NCBI GenBank assembly: GCA_000969725.1
Contig: JXSR01S060447.1
Direction: 5' to 3' (one strand)
From: Ophiothrix spiculata
Lineage: Eukaryota > Echinodermata > Ophiuroidea > Amphilepidida > Ophiotrichidae
DNA length: 27,879 nt
Shown: positions 1-9,542 of the stretch, piece after piece
How the letters are laid out: each line of letters begins with the position of its first letter
How positions within the stretch are numbered: the stretch's first letter is position 1
Made by a program: the position numbers and the translations under genes
Notes under the pieces: model-generated
Database searches by the model: none
Told to the model about the DNA's origin: nothing
The model's input: only the letters and a program-made list of their open reading frames with translations

Positions 1-9
1 ATAATTTAT

Positions 10-26
10 GGCATAAATTTTATGCC
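10..26. repeat. short perfect palindrome
   Basis: ggcataaa and tttatgcc are exact reverse complements around a single t. Confidence 0.6.
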
Positions 27-238
27 CCTCACTCTTCCTCAACCAAACATTTATGCTATTATAAAACAGTTCATCCAGATGGACAGGTTCGCAGTGAACA
101 CAAAGTGTGAGTGGAAGACGAAGCCCAACAAGAAAGCACTCATCAGACTTCGCCCTGTCAGAAGCAAGCCGAGCTTTTATAGTAATGTGCAATGCATCGC
201 ATCTACTTGCAGTACAACTTTCATAGCCACAGCCCAAG

Positions 239-261
239 ATATATATATATATATATATATT
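239..261. repeat. (AT)n microsatellite
   Basis: About eleven uninterrupted AT units. It keeps two frames artificially open by encoding Tyr-Ile repeats. Confidence 0.95.
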
Positions 262-309
262 TATTTCAAGCTTGGATACAATCAATTTATAGGATCATGC
301 TTTTTCTTA

Positions 310-396
310 AGCGGGCGCCGGGCGATTTTTACCCTATGGCTCCCGACTTTTTGCGCAATGGGAGCCACTATTGTTCCCTGCTGCGGCGCCTTGGTC
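310..396. repeat. GC-rich imperfect inverted repeat
   Basis: ggctccc near 340 faces gggagcc near 360, and ggcgcc occurs on both outer sides (near 314 and 385). The block is much richer in G+C than its neighbours. It is probably a decayed foldback sequence. Confidence 0.4.
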
Positions 397-639
397 ATGC
401 CATATACAATTTTTTGTCTTTAATATGAGTCAATATTTCTGAAGATAATGATTGGAAACAGATATTTTTGGACAAATAATGCAAATTTATCAGACGAAAA
501 TCAAACAAATTCTTCTTTTCATGTTAAATTCTTGATTCCAAACCTAAACCGGGATCAAAATGTTCCAAATACATGTAAACAAAAGCAAGAAAAAGCACAA
601 GTCAGGATATCCCACTTCAAATGCATGCATATTATATGT

Positions 640-737
640 ACACAATATAAAGTTGGCAAAAATGTTCACCCTGTCATTACAAGTTGTTTCATGGTCCTAC
701 CAGACCAATCCTCATTTTTGCCAACTTTATATTGTGT
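640..737. repeat. 25-bp perfect inverted repeat with 48-nt loop
   Basis: Bases 640-664 are the exact reverse complement of 713-737. Outside them the pairing continues for about seven more base pairs if g638 is bulged (633-639 against 738-743). A transcript of either strand would fold into a hairpin of about 110 nt. It could be a small-RNA precursor or a very short foldback element. No target duplication is evident. Confidence 0.85.
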
Positions 738-745
738 AATATAGC

Positions 746-1634
746 TCTATCATATTGATATTGAGCGCTCTCTTGGCTACAATACAGTGAACTTTATTTT
801 GCATACTATAAAAGTATGTAATTTCGGAAATGGCTCACTGGTTCAACAAGAAACGGTTCTCTAAATATTTTGAGGACCTGGAGCCTCTTTTTTGTCCTTG
901 TCCTTGTCCGATTAAGAAAAAACTTGAGGATCAGATAATGTTACAAACAACAAACAAGTTAGCTATTCATGCATTTTAGATTCAAAATGTTTCAAGTTCA
1001 CCGATTTTTTTTAAGAATTAGTGATCAAAACAACATGTCACGGAAAGGGGGCAGGAGCTTAGTAATACATCATTAATATTTTTAATGTCAAGTTTGCAAC
1101 CTTTTATGAAAAAGGTAAAGGACCTTTTCAAAATCCATTAGGAAACTTGGAACATATTGACTTTTGACCAATATCCAGTATTTCGGCAAGATTTCTTAAA
1201 CTATCCTTAATATTTTTTTTAATAGTTTTGAAATGTATTTAAAATTCTATTGTATTGTAATGTACTGATTTTGCTGTATAGGCCTATATTTTAATGTTCT
1301 CTTTGAGTTGAATTGTTATTTGCATTCTTAAATTTGTCAATTCATGTAATTCTGTCGATGGCTGCCAGAGGAATGTCAAAAAAATATACCAGAATGCATA
1401 GAATACAGAATACATCCAATTCCAAATAACCTACAGCAGATTGTACCCAACACTTCCCCATAGAAAAAGTGAAATTTCCATTATTAAAGGCATTAGCTAC
1501 GATCACCAAAGTGAAGTTAAACTTTCCTCAACACCTACTGATTTTATTGCATTTTTAGAAAGTACTAACTAATATCCATAACCATTCTTGTTGAACTTGA
1601 ACATTTATAGTAAAGCAGACAATTGTTTGTGCTT
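746..1634. other. AT-rich noncoding stretch
   Basis: No coding frame or RNA gene seen. It contains short triplications of gtccttgtcc-like text near 890-905 and one taggccta at 1279-1286. Confidence 0.6.
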
Positions 1635-1668
1635 TGAATTTCTCATTTTCCAAAGAATGAGAAATTCA
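1635..1668. repeat. 13-bp perfect hairpin
   Basis: tgaatttctcatt (1635-1647) and its exact reverse complement (1656-1668) flank an 8-nt loop. Confidence 0.85.
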
Positions 1669-1784
1669 GTGATAGTGTTTCTAGAAATAAATTACTAAAT
1701 TCTTAAAAGTTAAACTTCTTTGTTACTAACGATATATTTTAGTGAAGAGATCATCCTAAAGAATAATATTCACTTTTAAATCAA

Positions 1785-1833
1785 CAGCAGTATATTTGGA
1801 ATCTCAAACTTTGGGGAAGTAGAAATACTGCTG
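1785..1833. repeat. 9-bp inverted repeat
   Basis: cagcagtat at 1785-1793 faces atactgctg at 1825-1833. The arms are short and may be chance. Confidence 0.4.
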
Positions 1834-2130
1834 ACAGAAATGAATTTTGCTGAATATTTTCTTTTTAGAGTAAGAGGTATGATTTTGTTTGTTTGTTTTG
1901 ATTCTATTTAAAGTCTTTCTTTGATTTAAATAAGTTTTCACAATTTTTCATACCCAAGTGAATCATGGCTAATACCTAAAAATCTGGTAATTTTAAGCAT
2001 AATCTGCAGGAAAAAAAGGTGTAAAAAGTGGCAAGAGATATTTCTTCCCTAGACCAGATCACTTCAAATCTATCAGAGTTTAATTTGTAATAATCACCGA
2101 TGCAATATGTTCCCCAATGTGCTCGGGTCA
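1834..2130. other. noncoding stretch
   Basis: AT-rich; nothing recognised. Confidence 0.5.
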
Positions 2131-2330
2131 AGCAAGGGCTCGAACCTACGATCTACTGATTCAAAAGCCTACCTGTTGGCCATAGCAAGGGCTCAAAGGT
2201 ATTACAAGCTGATTCTGGGTTCAACCATAGCAAAGGCTTCAAGTCACAATCTACTGATTTCCAATCCAGTGCTGTGATTCATCAAGGGCTCGAACTTAAG
2301 ACCTACAGATTCAGAGTTCTAACTGTTCAA
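2131..2330 (-). repeat. tandem array of tRNA-like fragments (SINE-derived)
   Basis: Four degenerate units begin with caa(g/a)ggct at about 2133, 2186, 2231 and 2283, so the spacing is 45-53 bp. In the first unit the minus strand reads ggttcgagccc (2146-2136), an excellent Pol III B box, and upstream of it tggccaacagg, which fits an A box. The fourth unit keeps a B-box-like agttcgagccc. Each unit resembles the D-arm-to-T-arm part of a tRNA rather than a full tRNA. The copies differ at many positions, so the array is old. The alternative is chance similarity in a decayed simple repeat, but two clear B boxes argue against that. Confidence 0.55.
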
Positions 2331-2417
2331 CAAGAATACAACAATGTTGTCTGTCTAATAATTTCCACCCACATTTGTATATTTATTTTGTAATCAGGAC
2401 AAAAATACTGGTTCTCG

Positions 2418-2497
2418 GAACCATGCGATCCCCCTGGCCGACGCAATCCAAAACTCTGAACCATGCGATCCCCCTGGCCGACGCGATCCAAAACTTT
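2418..2497. repeat. 40-bp tandem duplication
   Basis: Units 2418-2457 and 2458-2497 share gaaccatgcgatccccctgg and the following bases with only a few differences. It is clearly more GC-rich than the surroundings. Confidence 0.9.
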
Positions 2498-2830
2498 TCA
2501 AGGCCTAATTTTTTTAGCCTATTTTACATCTTGACCTTCATCACATTAACATATGAGGGATAATTATATTATATCCATAAACCAAGTTTGGTTCCAATCA
2601 GACTTCCAACTATTCAAATGAGGCCAAATTGACAATTTCAACCTATTTTGCAACTTGACCTCAAATGACCTTTGACCTTAGTATGTGACCTTTGACCTAA
2701 CCCACAAATGGGGGTTCCCATGCTGCACACATGTCCCAAGTTTGATCAAAATCCATCGAAGTATGCAGAAGTTAGAGGCAAATGTCAACCATTTTCGACG
2801 ACGACGCACACGACACAAACATCCACTAGT
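2498..2830. repeat. interspersed repeat of two diverged units with nuclear-receptor-like motifs
   Basis: Two related units follow each other: the text around cctattttacatcttgacc (2518) recurs as cctattttgcaacttgacc (2642), and ccaagtttgg (2582) recurs as ccaagtttga (2736). The second unit carries tgacctttgacct at 2666-2678 and again at 2686-2698, and it ends in a cgacgacgacgc-rich stretch near 2799-2812. The layout resembles repeat families I associate with marine invertebrates; I cannot name the family. No transposase and no clear TIR. Confidence 0.6.
2666..2698. promoter_or_regulatory. two DR1-type nuclear receptor motifs
   Basis: tgacctttgacct occurs twice, 20 bp apart. Its reverse complement aggtcaaaggtca is the canonical direct repeat with 1-bp spacing bound by RXR, HNF4 and COUP-TF type receptors. 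A further half-site, tgacct, lies at 2656-2661. The motifs are intrinsic to the repeat, so occupancy is unproven. Confidence 0.45.
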
Positions 2831-2879
2831 ATGCCATAATCCCTCTTCTACTTTTCAAGCCAGGGGTCTAAAAATATAG

Positions 2880-3289
2880 TTTTTTTAATCCATTAGGTTT
2901 AATATAATTTTGAGCAGTAAGATATTTCAGTTATGGAGGCCAAAACAAATATTTTTCCTTTCGCCCAAGATGTCCCTTTTATGACAAGACCTAAAATACA
3001 TAAATGTCACAAACTATTGGCATAACTTTGCAAAATCTGTTTTAAAAGTCAACATTCAAAGCCAACTTCCTGGCATGGTCATTATAACAGCTCCATATAT
3101 GACCCGTTCCGTGTATATGACCTGTTTGTGACAATTTTAAAATTGAATCAAAATGTACGAACCACCTGTTTGGGCCTGTATATAAAATAAACTGATACTT
3201 TTTTTGAAATACATGTACCAACCAAAAAGAATCATTAATATTTTCAGATTGGCTAATGCATAGGTGAGTTTGTATTTTGACTAACCATC
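2880..3289. other. noncoding stretch
   Basis: AT-rich; no gene or structured repeat recognised. Confidence 0.5.
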
Positions 3290-3552
3290 CGTAACCCTAA
3301 CTCCCAAACGCTTAAAAACTTTCTAAGTCCGAATACGTCATGCAAAAATTTCCCATTTCCCCTGGGATTTGAACCCCCGACCTCTGGCATCCCGATCACA
3401 TGTCCCCCTTTGGCAAACCACCGAGTATGGACTAACATGGCAGCCATTTTGTGCCCATCTGTATCCCCCGTCTGTGACGTATTTGGACTTAGGCGAATTT
3501 CTTGATTTTTGCTTGTTGGATTTTGATGGATTGTGACGTGTTAGGGTTATGG
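3290..3552 (-). mobile_element. TIR element with tRNA-like core, copy 1
   Basis: The left end is taaccctaactccc and the right end is gtgttagggttatg, so the ends are inverted repeats. A second inverted pair lies inside: aagtccgaatacgtcat near 3326 faces gacgtatttggactta near 3476. Between them the minus strand contains ggttcaaatcc (about 3373-3363), a good B box. It is preceded by actcggtggtttgcc (about 3425-3410), which resembles a tRNA D arm, and by tgtgatcggga, which resembles an anticodon arm. It is therefore a short non-autonomous element whose middle derives from a tRNA or SINE. Two short minus-strand ATG frames across it are coincidental. Confidence 0.65.
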
Positions 3553-3582
3553 TAGCATGTCTACTATGCACTTATAAACCTT

Positions 3583-3837
3583 CATAATCCTACTCCCAAA
3601 CGCTTAAAAACTATCCAAGTCCGAATACGTCATACAAAAATTTCTTGTTTTCCATGGAATTTGAACCCGACATCCCGATCCAATGTCCACCTATGGCAAG
3701 CCACTGAGTATGGCCTGCCATGGCAACCATTTCGTGCCCATCTGTATCCCCTCTGTATATGACATATTTTGACTTAAGCGAATTTCTTGATTTTTACTTG
3801 TTGGATTTTGTTGGACTGTGACGTGTTAGGGTTATGA
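3583..3837 (-). mobile_element. TIR element with tRNA-like core, copy 2
   Basis: A direct tandem copy of the preceding element. The block ctcccaaacgcttaaaaact recurs 292 bp later, and both copies end in gtgacgtgttagggttatg. The tRNA-like core is more decayed here (the B box is reduced to aatttgaaccc on the plus strand). The short spacer between copies (3553-3582) suggests duplication as a unit or insertion side by side. Confidence 0.65.
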
Positions 3838-4096
3838 CCTCACCTTTCTTCACCTGAGCTGATTAATTCTAAGGTCAGGATTTCATCACTACTTCATGTG
3901 CTTCCCAAAAATATAGAGCTATACACTTTTGGCAAATGTGAAGGGTAAAGCATCCCCCTTCCAGCCATTTCCATAGGTAAAGGCTTCACCATGTTTTGCT
4001 CTTTAAGTAATTTGTATAGTTTACAGGGGTTTTTTTTTTCATTTCAAATAATGTTCATCAATGTATGGAAAACTATACGGTACTTTACAAAACCTT

Positions 4097-4290
4097 AACC
4101 CTATCTACTTGAGACAAAATACCTTATCTCAGAAACCCTTAATCTAACAATGTCCATTTAAGAAAACTTCAAAAATTGCTCAAGTCCAAATACACCATCC
4201 CCCCGCTCATAACTATGATCACAAAGTCGCTGTTTGCCATCTTGATCCCTGGATTCAGTGTAGCACGTCCCAGGTTTAATCAAACCATAA
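4097..4290 (+). mobile_element. fragment of the TIR/tRNA-core family, reversed
   Basis: ttaaccctat, then caagtccaaatac and tatgatcacaaagtcgctg, match the reverse complement of the right half of the relative at 11197-11436. A weak ggtttaatc near 4274 sits where the B box would be. The far end is missing or unrecognisable. Confidence 0.4.
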
Positions 4291-4616
4291 ATTTTTGACA
4301 TTAAGATTTCTGAGGAGTTTTTATACACAGACGGATGAAAAGAAAAATCGGGTTCAGTATGATCAAGGAGGGCATTTGAAAGGATGAGGTGTTTTAGAGA
4401 TTTCCTCTATAAACTTCATCCAAAATTAAAATGGGCAGGCTGGCACGGCACAGCCAATTATAGCACTGGAACTTGCCCAAGTGGATAAGGCGAACTAGAT
4501 TTTTTGCAACTTTGCTGATACTAAGAATATGTTGGTGGTTGTTATCTCAGCTGCGGTAGTAACATAAGTCAAATTTTGGCTTATATAGGATACATTTCGA
4601 TCTTGTTTATCCTTTG

Positions 4617-5425
4617 AAGAAATGACAGTCATGATTAAAGGTTGAATAACCTGTATTTACAACATGCTGTAGAATACATCATGTTATCTATGTAATGCTT
4701 GTTAATATATCCAGGATATGAGATAAACAATAGGAATGCATCCCAACCTACAGACCATACTTTGATAACATACAAAAATGTAGACGACTTGAAAACCTGC
4801 TTGTTTATATGCTACAATGTAGGCACCTGGGAAATAATTTTTAATATTCCAGAATGAAAGAGCAATCAATATTTGTTTTATATACCGATTTTGGTTTGAG
4901 AAGATAATAGTAACAAACTATTGACCAGCTAAATCAAATCAAGTCAATCAGTATATAATTTACAATACAATACTTTTCCCCATCCACTGCAAATTCAAAA
5001 ATCTATGGCACACCCTGATAAAGTTCTGTGCTCTCTTATCTCACATAGACCTACAAATTAAGTCACCACCCTTTATGTGTCCCAGTTTAAATTTCAAAAT
5101 ATAAAAAAAAATATAGGGCAATAACAACATGCTTACCCAGTGTAAATAGATACAGCAGTGGTGATAATAAGTGGCTGAACGGTGCCACTATTACATGGAT
5201 CCATGTTGTGATAGAAACGTTAAACTCAGATAAACTAACTTGTTCAGACTTTGTGTAGGAGGTTATTTTCTTCTCATGTCTAATTTACATTGCAAATAAG
5301 TAATGTATAGTCATTGAATGTCACACTTTTATCAATTAAGTATTTTTCCTTGGCTTGGAGAGATGTAACAATAACATACAATGTTTAAACAACTTTACTA
5401 GTAAAGCTGATTTTTAGTTGATTTA
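4617..5425. repeat. 0.8-kb tandem duplication, copy A
   Basis: This 809-bp unit is repeated immediately downstream with very high identity (a small percentage of differences by eye, mostly single substitutions). Recognisable landmarks are acatgctgtagaatacatc, ccccatccactgcaaattc and cttggagagatgtaac. The pentamer aagaa sits at the left edge (4617-4621), the junction (5426-5430) and just past the far edge (6690-6694), as expected for duplication at short homology. No convincing coding frame is conserved between the copies. Copy A lacks 459 bp present in copy B between gtaggcacct and gggaaataat. Confidence 0.9.
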
Positions 5426-6688
5426 AAGAAGTGACAGTCATGATATAAGGTTGAATAACCTGTATTTACAACATGCTGTAGAATACATCACATTATCTAT
5501 GTAATGCTTGTTGATATATCCAGGACATGAGATAAACAATAGGAACGCATCCCAACCTACAGACCATACTTTGATAACATACAAAAAAGTAGACTAAAAA
5601 CCCGCTTATTCATATGCTACAATGTAGGCACCTATTCAAATGTTACCCAAAAGTATCTTCAATGCACCTATTTAACCCGACCCTTTTGGATTCAAATTAA
5701 GTTTATGATCCATTTTAGATGGTTTCACTATTCATCATCTCAAGTATCTGCTTGTCACAACTACCATGCACAATTGTATGTCAAACGAAATCTCTTTTTC
5801 TGAGGTTTTAGTGGACATAATGTATGTACAAGCTTTAAAACAATACAAAATTTACTACTGTTAAGTTACATTTGGCAGATACAGAAACAATGTTTTTTTG
5901 TATTTCCTACAAATTTCTTTATTTGCAAAAAATGCTTATAAAGGTGTTTTGTGGATCTGTAAGGGCGAATATTATACAGATATTGAATGTTCATGAGGTT
6001 TTACTATTGACCCGAAGTGATCTTTAGACTGTATACTATTTCCCAAGACCGAAGGTCGAGGGAAATAGTGTGATAGTCTCAAGATCACCGAGGGGAAATA
6101 ATTTTTACTATTGCCAAAATGAAAGAGCAATCAATATTTGTTTTATATACTGATTTTGGTTTGAGAAGGTAATAGTAACAAATCATTGACCAGCTCAATC
6201 AAATCAAGTCAATCAGTATATAATTTACAATACAATACTTTTCCCCATCCACTGCAAATTCAAAAATCTATGGCACACCCTGATAAAGTTCTGTCCTCTC
6301 TTATCTCACACAGACCTACAAATTAAGTCACCACCCTTTATGTGTCCCAGTTTACATTTCAAAATATATAAAAATACAGGGCAATAACAACATGCTTACC
6401 CAGTGTAAATAGATACAGCAGTGGTCATAATAAGTAGCTGAACGGTGCCACTATTACATGGATCCATGTTGTGATAGAAACGGTAAACTCAGTAAAACTA
6501 ACTTGTTCAGACTTTGTGTAGGAGGTTATTTTCTTCTCATGTCTAATTTACATTGCAAATAAGTAATGTATAGCCATAGAATGTCACACTATTATCAATT
6601 AAGTATTTTTCCTTGGCTTGGAGAGATGTAACAATAACATACAGTGTTTTAACAAGTTTATTATCAAAGCTGATTTATAGTTGATTTA
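5426..6688. repeat. 0.8-kb tandem duplication, copy B with 459-bp extra segment
   Basis: Collinear with copy A except for the segment at about 5634-6092. The extra segment is AT-rich, has no open frame, and ends inside a foldback hairpin (6010-6102). Copy A keeps the last bases of that hairpin unit (gggaaataattttt), which favours a deletion in A over an insertion in B. Confidence 0.9.
5999..6113. mobile_element. foldback hairpin element with 11-bp flanking repeat
   Basis: ttttactattg occurs at 5999-6009 and 6103-6113. Between these repeats, the arm 6011-6044 pairs imperfectly with 6060-6095: gtgatctt faces aagatcac and actatttccc faces gggaaatagt. The tip is the small palindrome gaccgaaggtc. 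The structure fits a foldback miniature element with a target-site duplication. Confidence 0.55.
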
Positions 6689-6694
6689 TAAGAA

Positions 6695-7300
6695 CATTTT
6701 GCAACTTTTAAAACTGATTATGTTCAATCTGTAACCACCATCTTTTTAAATAATATTTTGGCCACATGCTTTTTGGGTCAGAAAAGAAAATGCTTAATTA
6801 TTTAATCTTCAACAAATCTTTTGAACATTTTTACATATAGGTTTTGCATCAAACATTTTAAATGAGCTTGGTCCGATTTTTAAAAATTTTGTTTTCTATG
6901 TCTCATGAAAGACACTAAACAGGACCAAGTTTCAAATTTTTGCTGAATCGATCAAATCGTTTTGATTTTATTGGCCATTTTGTATTTAAGAGCTGCCTAT
7001 ACGTTACTGTATAAAATCAGTAATGGTTACCACAATTTTCACATATATATCTCCATAACAGAACATAACTCAAGCCGTAAAATTTCACATGGGTTATGAG
7101 AAAATATGAGCGATATTTTGGTACCAAAATCTCAAAAAGTTTGAAAAAAAAAGTTGAAGCAATCGAACTATGCTCCTTATACAACAGAATATTCTAACTG
7201 AATGTGTTTCAATTTGTCAATCCTGTTGTGTTATGCCTTTCTATAACTAATTGTTTTGGCCTAAACTGGCAGGCCTAAAATGGCTGAAGCAGTGTTTGCT
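6695..7300. other. AT-rich noncoding stretch
   Basis: No gene, repeat or strong hairpin recognised. Confidence 0.5.
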
Positions 7301-7330
7301 ATCATATTTTAAAATATGATATTTTAAAAT
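7301..7330. repeat. 20-bp perfect palindrome plus adjoining 10-bp palindrome
   Basis: atcatattttaaaatatgat at 7301-7320 is self-complementary and is followed by attttaaaat. It is AT-only in the centre, so slippage could have produced it. Confidence 0.8.
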
Positions 7331-7377
7331 TACTGTTGTTTTTAATAAATTTCTGGCATGACAATTCAGAGCCTGGC

Positions 7378-7556
7378 TGGCGTACAAGAATTGTGTGTCC
7401 ATTTACACAAAATACACAACGCTTTCCATGCGCGTGCAATGTCGCAGTACTGTGAATTACTGATTAAAAACGGTGTTTCGTAGATTCCGATGTCTTATAC
7501 TCGTAACAACTTGTGGATACGCGGTGGCTGCGTTTAGATTGTCAGTCCGTGTCCGA
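7378..7556. promoter_or_regulatory. CpG-rich patch
   Basis: About a dozen CpG dinucleotides lie within 180 bp, including gcgcgtgc and acgcgg, in a region otherwise poor in CpG. It may be an unmethylated regulatory or exonic segment. No TATA box or initiator is clearly placed. Confidence 0.25.
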
Positions 7557-7592
7557 AATTTATTTAAAACAATGTAGTTACTCACCTTACAG

Positions 7593-8033
7593 ATTGATGA
7601 AGAAAGAAGATTCCCCAAGAAACGTTACTGATGGAATGAACCCAGAATTTTACAAAGAAGTGAACAAAACTCTGTATTAAGACTGATCTTCAGGACAAAT
7701 GCAAAATCAATAATAGCCACTGTTGAACTACACAAAATGGCCACAGAGATAGTGATGACCAAGCTTTTATATATCGTGTATCAATCTAAAAAACTAGTTC
7801 AGTGTCAAACTAACCCTACCCTAGATGCATGTATTTCATCATTAATGACACTCAAAGATGGTCATTCTGAACATGAATATATACATGAAGTAGAGAAATG
7901 GACATTGGGTGATTTAATCATGCCACACTTCCGTAAAGTTGATTATTAAAACACTCAAGCCAAATTTAGGAAACAATTAGAACAATTATACAAACCTAAA
8001 CATGAAATACAATGTCAACATCAGTCTCTTTCA
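7593..8033 (+). pseudogene. decayed coding-like stretch, family unknown
   Basis: One frame reads IDEERRFPKKRY, a TGA (7629-7631), then 105 open codons (7632-7946), a TAA at 7947-7949, another 28 open codons, and a TAA at 8034-8036. A methionine at 7737 could start a 70-residue product containing VEKWTLGDLIMPHFRK. Just upstream, ttactcaccttacag could serve as a 3' splice site ending at 7592. The composition is protein-like (Lys, Glu and Leu rich, few runs), but the two internal stops indicate a broken gene, a retrocopy or chance. A second frame (from about 7596) is also briefly open, which could reflect a frameshift. I do not recognise the family. Confidence 0.3.
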
Positions 8034-8179
8034 TAAAAAATACAAGATATGATTTGCAACTCATTAGAATTTGAAATAAACATTATTTCGTAAGATTGAA
8101 TCAATAAACCTTGGCATTTGAGAGACAGAATGTCTCAATAAGACGACAGATTTACATGATTTAACTCACTTAGATGATA

Positions 8180-8480
8180 AAGTAAAGGTAAAGGACGGAG
8201 TGCCCACTGCCCATCTCTCTTTCGAAGCGACTGGGCCAGACTCCGCTATTAGTTATACTTGCGGTGATGGGTTTGCTACACCTCCTTCACGTTAGTCTGT
8301 TACGCTCACAGCACTGAAGAATGCTGGTACCCATTCGACACCTGGGTGGAGAAGAGCACATGATGATAAGTATCTTGCTCATGGACACCACACACGCCGC
8401 CCACTGGATTCGAACCTACGACGCTCAATGCAAGGTGATTAAGAGTCGAGGACTTTAAGTGCTTAGCCACGCATGTCCCT
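8180..8480 (-). mobile_element. tRNA-derived SINE
   Basis: Read on the minus strand, the element opens with gggacatgcgtggctaagc, where tggctaagcac (8469-8459) is an A box. About 50 bases later comes ggttcgaatcc (8416-8406), a perfect B box. The SINE body follows, with gtgtccatgagcaagatac, a motif seen in many tRNA-SINE families of marine animals. The 3' tail is a short run of cctttac units (8182-8195 on the plus strand). The length of about 300 bp is typical. No clear target-site duplication was found. SINEs are transcribed by RNA polymerase III from the internal boxes and depend on a LINE for movement. Confidence 0.8.
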
Positions 8481-9542
8481 CAAAAAATTCAAATATTTAA
8501 AAAATCTATTTTGCATTGTATCTATTAAGGGCAATTTTAAGATTTCAACTCTAGCAGGCAATATTTATTGTTGTAGTCAACAAAAATTACTAATGATTCA
8601 AGAAAATCTACATATATTTTGATATAGAGGGATACAATTTTACAATGAAACTTTGTATTCTTCCATTATTACCACTGGGGTCGCAGGAATGACTCCGCTC
8701 AATGTTTTGAAAAAACTTTTGGGATGATGTTCAACTTGTCCAATGTCCTTTGAATAATGTAAATTGATACATAAGTTTTTCATTCAAATCAAATTTGGGT
8801 TCAAACATGATCCACAGGCTATAAAAGGAGATATTCGGAATATTTTCAAAAAAGCGCCTTATTTTTATGACAGCTTCCAAGTCAGCGTATCAGCTTTTAA
8901 AATTCCTCATTTTTATTCATATCCGTCAAATGATGATCTGAAGGATGATGGTAATACTATTTAGCCAGAATTAAAATACCCGGTTTTAGCGTTTGAGTGA
9001 AACACACTCTTGGTCTAATTTTGTTCTTCTACTTTTGAACTTCCATTTGACGGCGCATTTATAACTCATATCTATTTCTAAGTTTAATGGAACTTTATGA
9101 AATATCTTGAAATGTCCACTAATGTGGAATTCAAGAGATGAAAAAGAAAAAATAGCTATTAAGATAGCTTTCCGAGACTTTTTTAATCTTCAAATTTCAC
9201 AAATTACACATAACAAAACTCTTTAAGTTCTAAAAAAATCAGAGAAGCTCAAATTACTCACTTATCTCAGCCTTGTTTCAAAACTAGGGCATCAACACAA
9301 ATCAGCATCAACTTGCATACAAATAAAACTGCTCATTTTATTGCCAAATTGGTCGACATTTGATACTAATAGGCTTTTTACGAAATCTCATTTAAGAGTA
9401 AGCATTGCCTTTTGTAAGAATCAAGATTTTTGCCATCATGTAGTGAGTAAAAAATTGCTATAAAGTAAAATTAAAAAGTCATCACTAAATCTTGTTGACT
9501 GCTTCATATGAAAAATTTTACTCCCAAATTTGTCTCCCATAT
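8481..9542. other. noncoding stretch
   Basis: AT-rich. The only notable frame (8764-8964, plus strand) lacks an ATG start and has no recognisable family. No repeats or RNA genes recognised. Confidence 0.5.

Larger units (their letters stand above)
1..294 (-). other. open frame at window edge, possible partial exon
   Basis: On the minus strand one frame stays open from just inside a TGA at 295-297 down to base 1, giving 98 codons that run off the window. The segment between about 235 and 40 has mixed codons and higher GC than its surroundings, and would encode a peptide containing CEPVHLDELFYNS. The stretch before it is an (AT)n microsatellite, so a real exon would begin after that tract, below about 237. 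I see no good acceptor consensus and do not recognise a family. The plus strand of the same bases is also open (an ATG at 22 to a stop at 421-423), so at most one reading is real and both may be chance. I prefer the minus reading only because its composition looks more protein-like. Confidence 0.2.

Noticed and set aside
22-423. 133-codon plus-strand frame with ATG
   Set aside because: It reads through the (AT)n tract as Tyr-Ile repeats and has no recognisable domain. The minus strand is open over much of the same segment.
3340-3440. Genuine tRNA gene on the minus strand
   Set aside because: The T and anticodon arms look tRNA-like, but the acceptor stem is absent and the sequence is part of a repeated element.
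3253-3571. Two overlapping minus-strand ATG frames
   Set aside because: They lie across the TIR/tRNA-core element and are not preserved in the neighbouring copy.
5150-5230. Possible minus-strand first exon (ATG, 23 codons, then a gtaagc donor) in duplicate copy A and again in copy B
   Set aside because: It looks appealing in both copies, but both differences between them within the frame change amino acids. The frame is only 23 codons and has stops on both sides.
8406-8469. Genuine tRNA gene on the minus strand
   Set aside because: A and B boxes are good, but no acceptor stem closes and a SINE body and tail follow.
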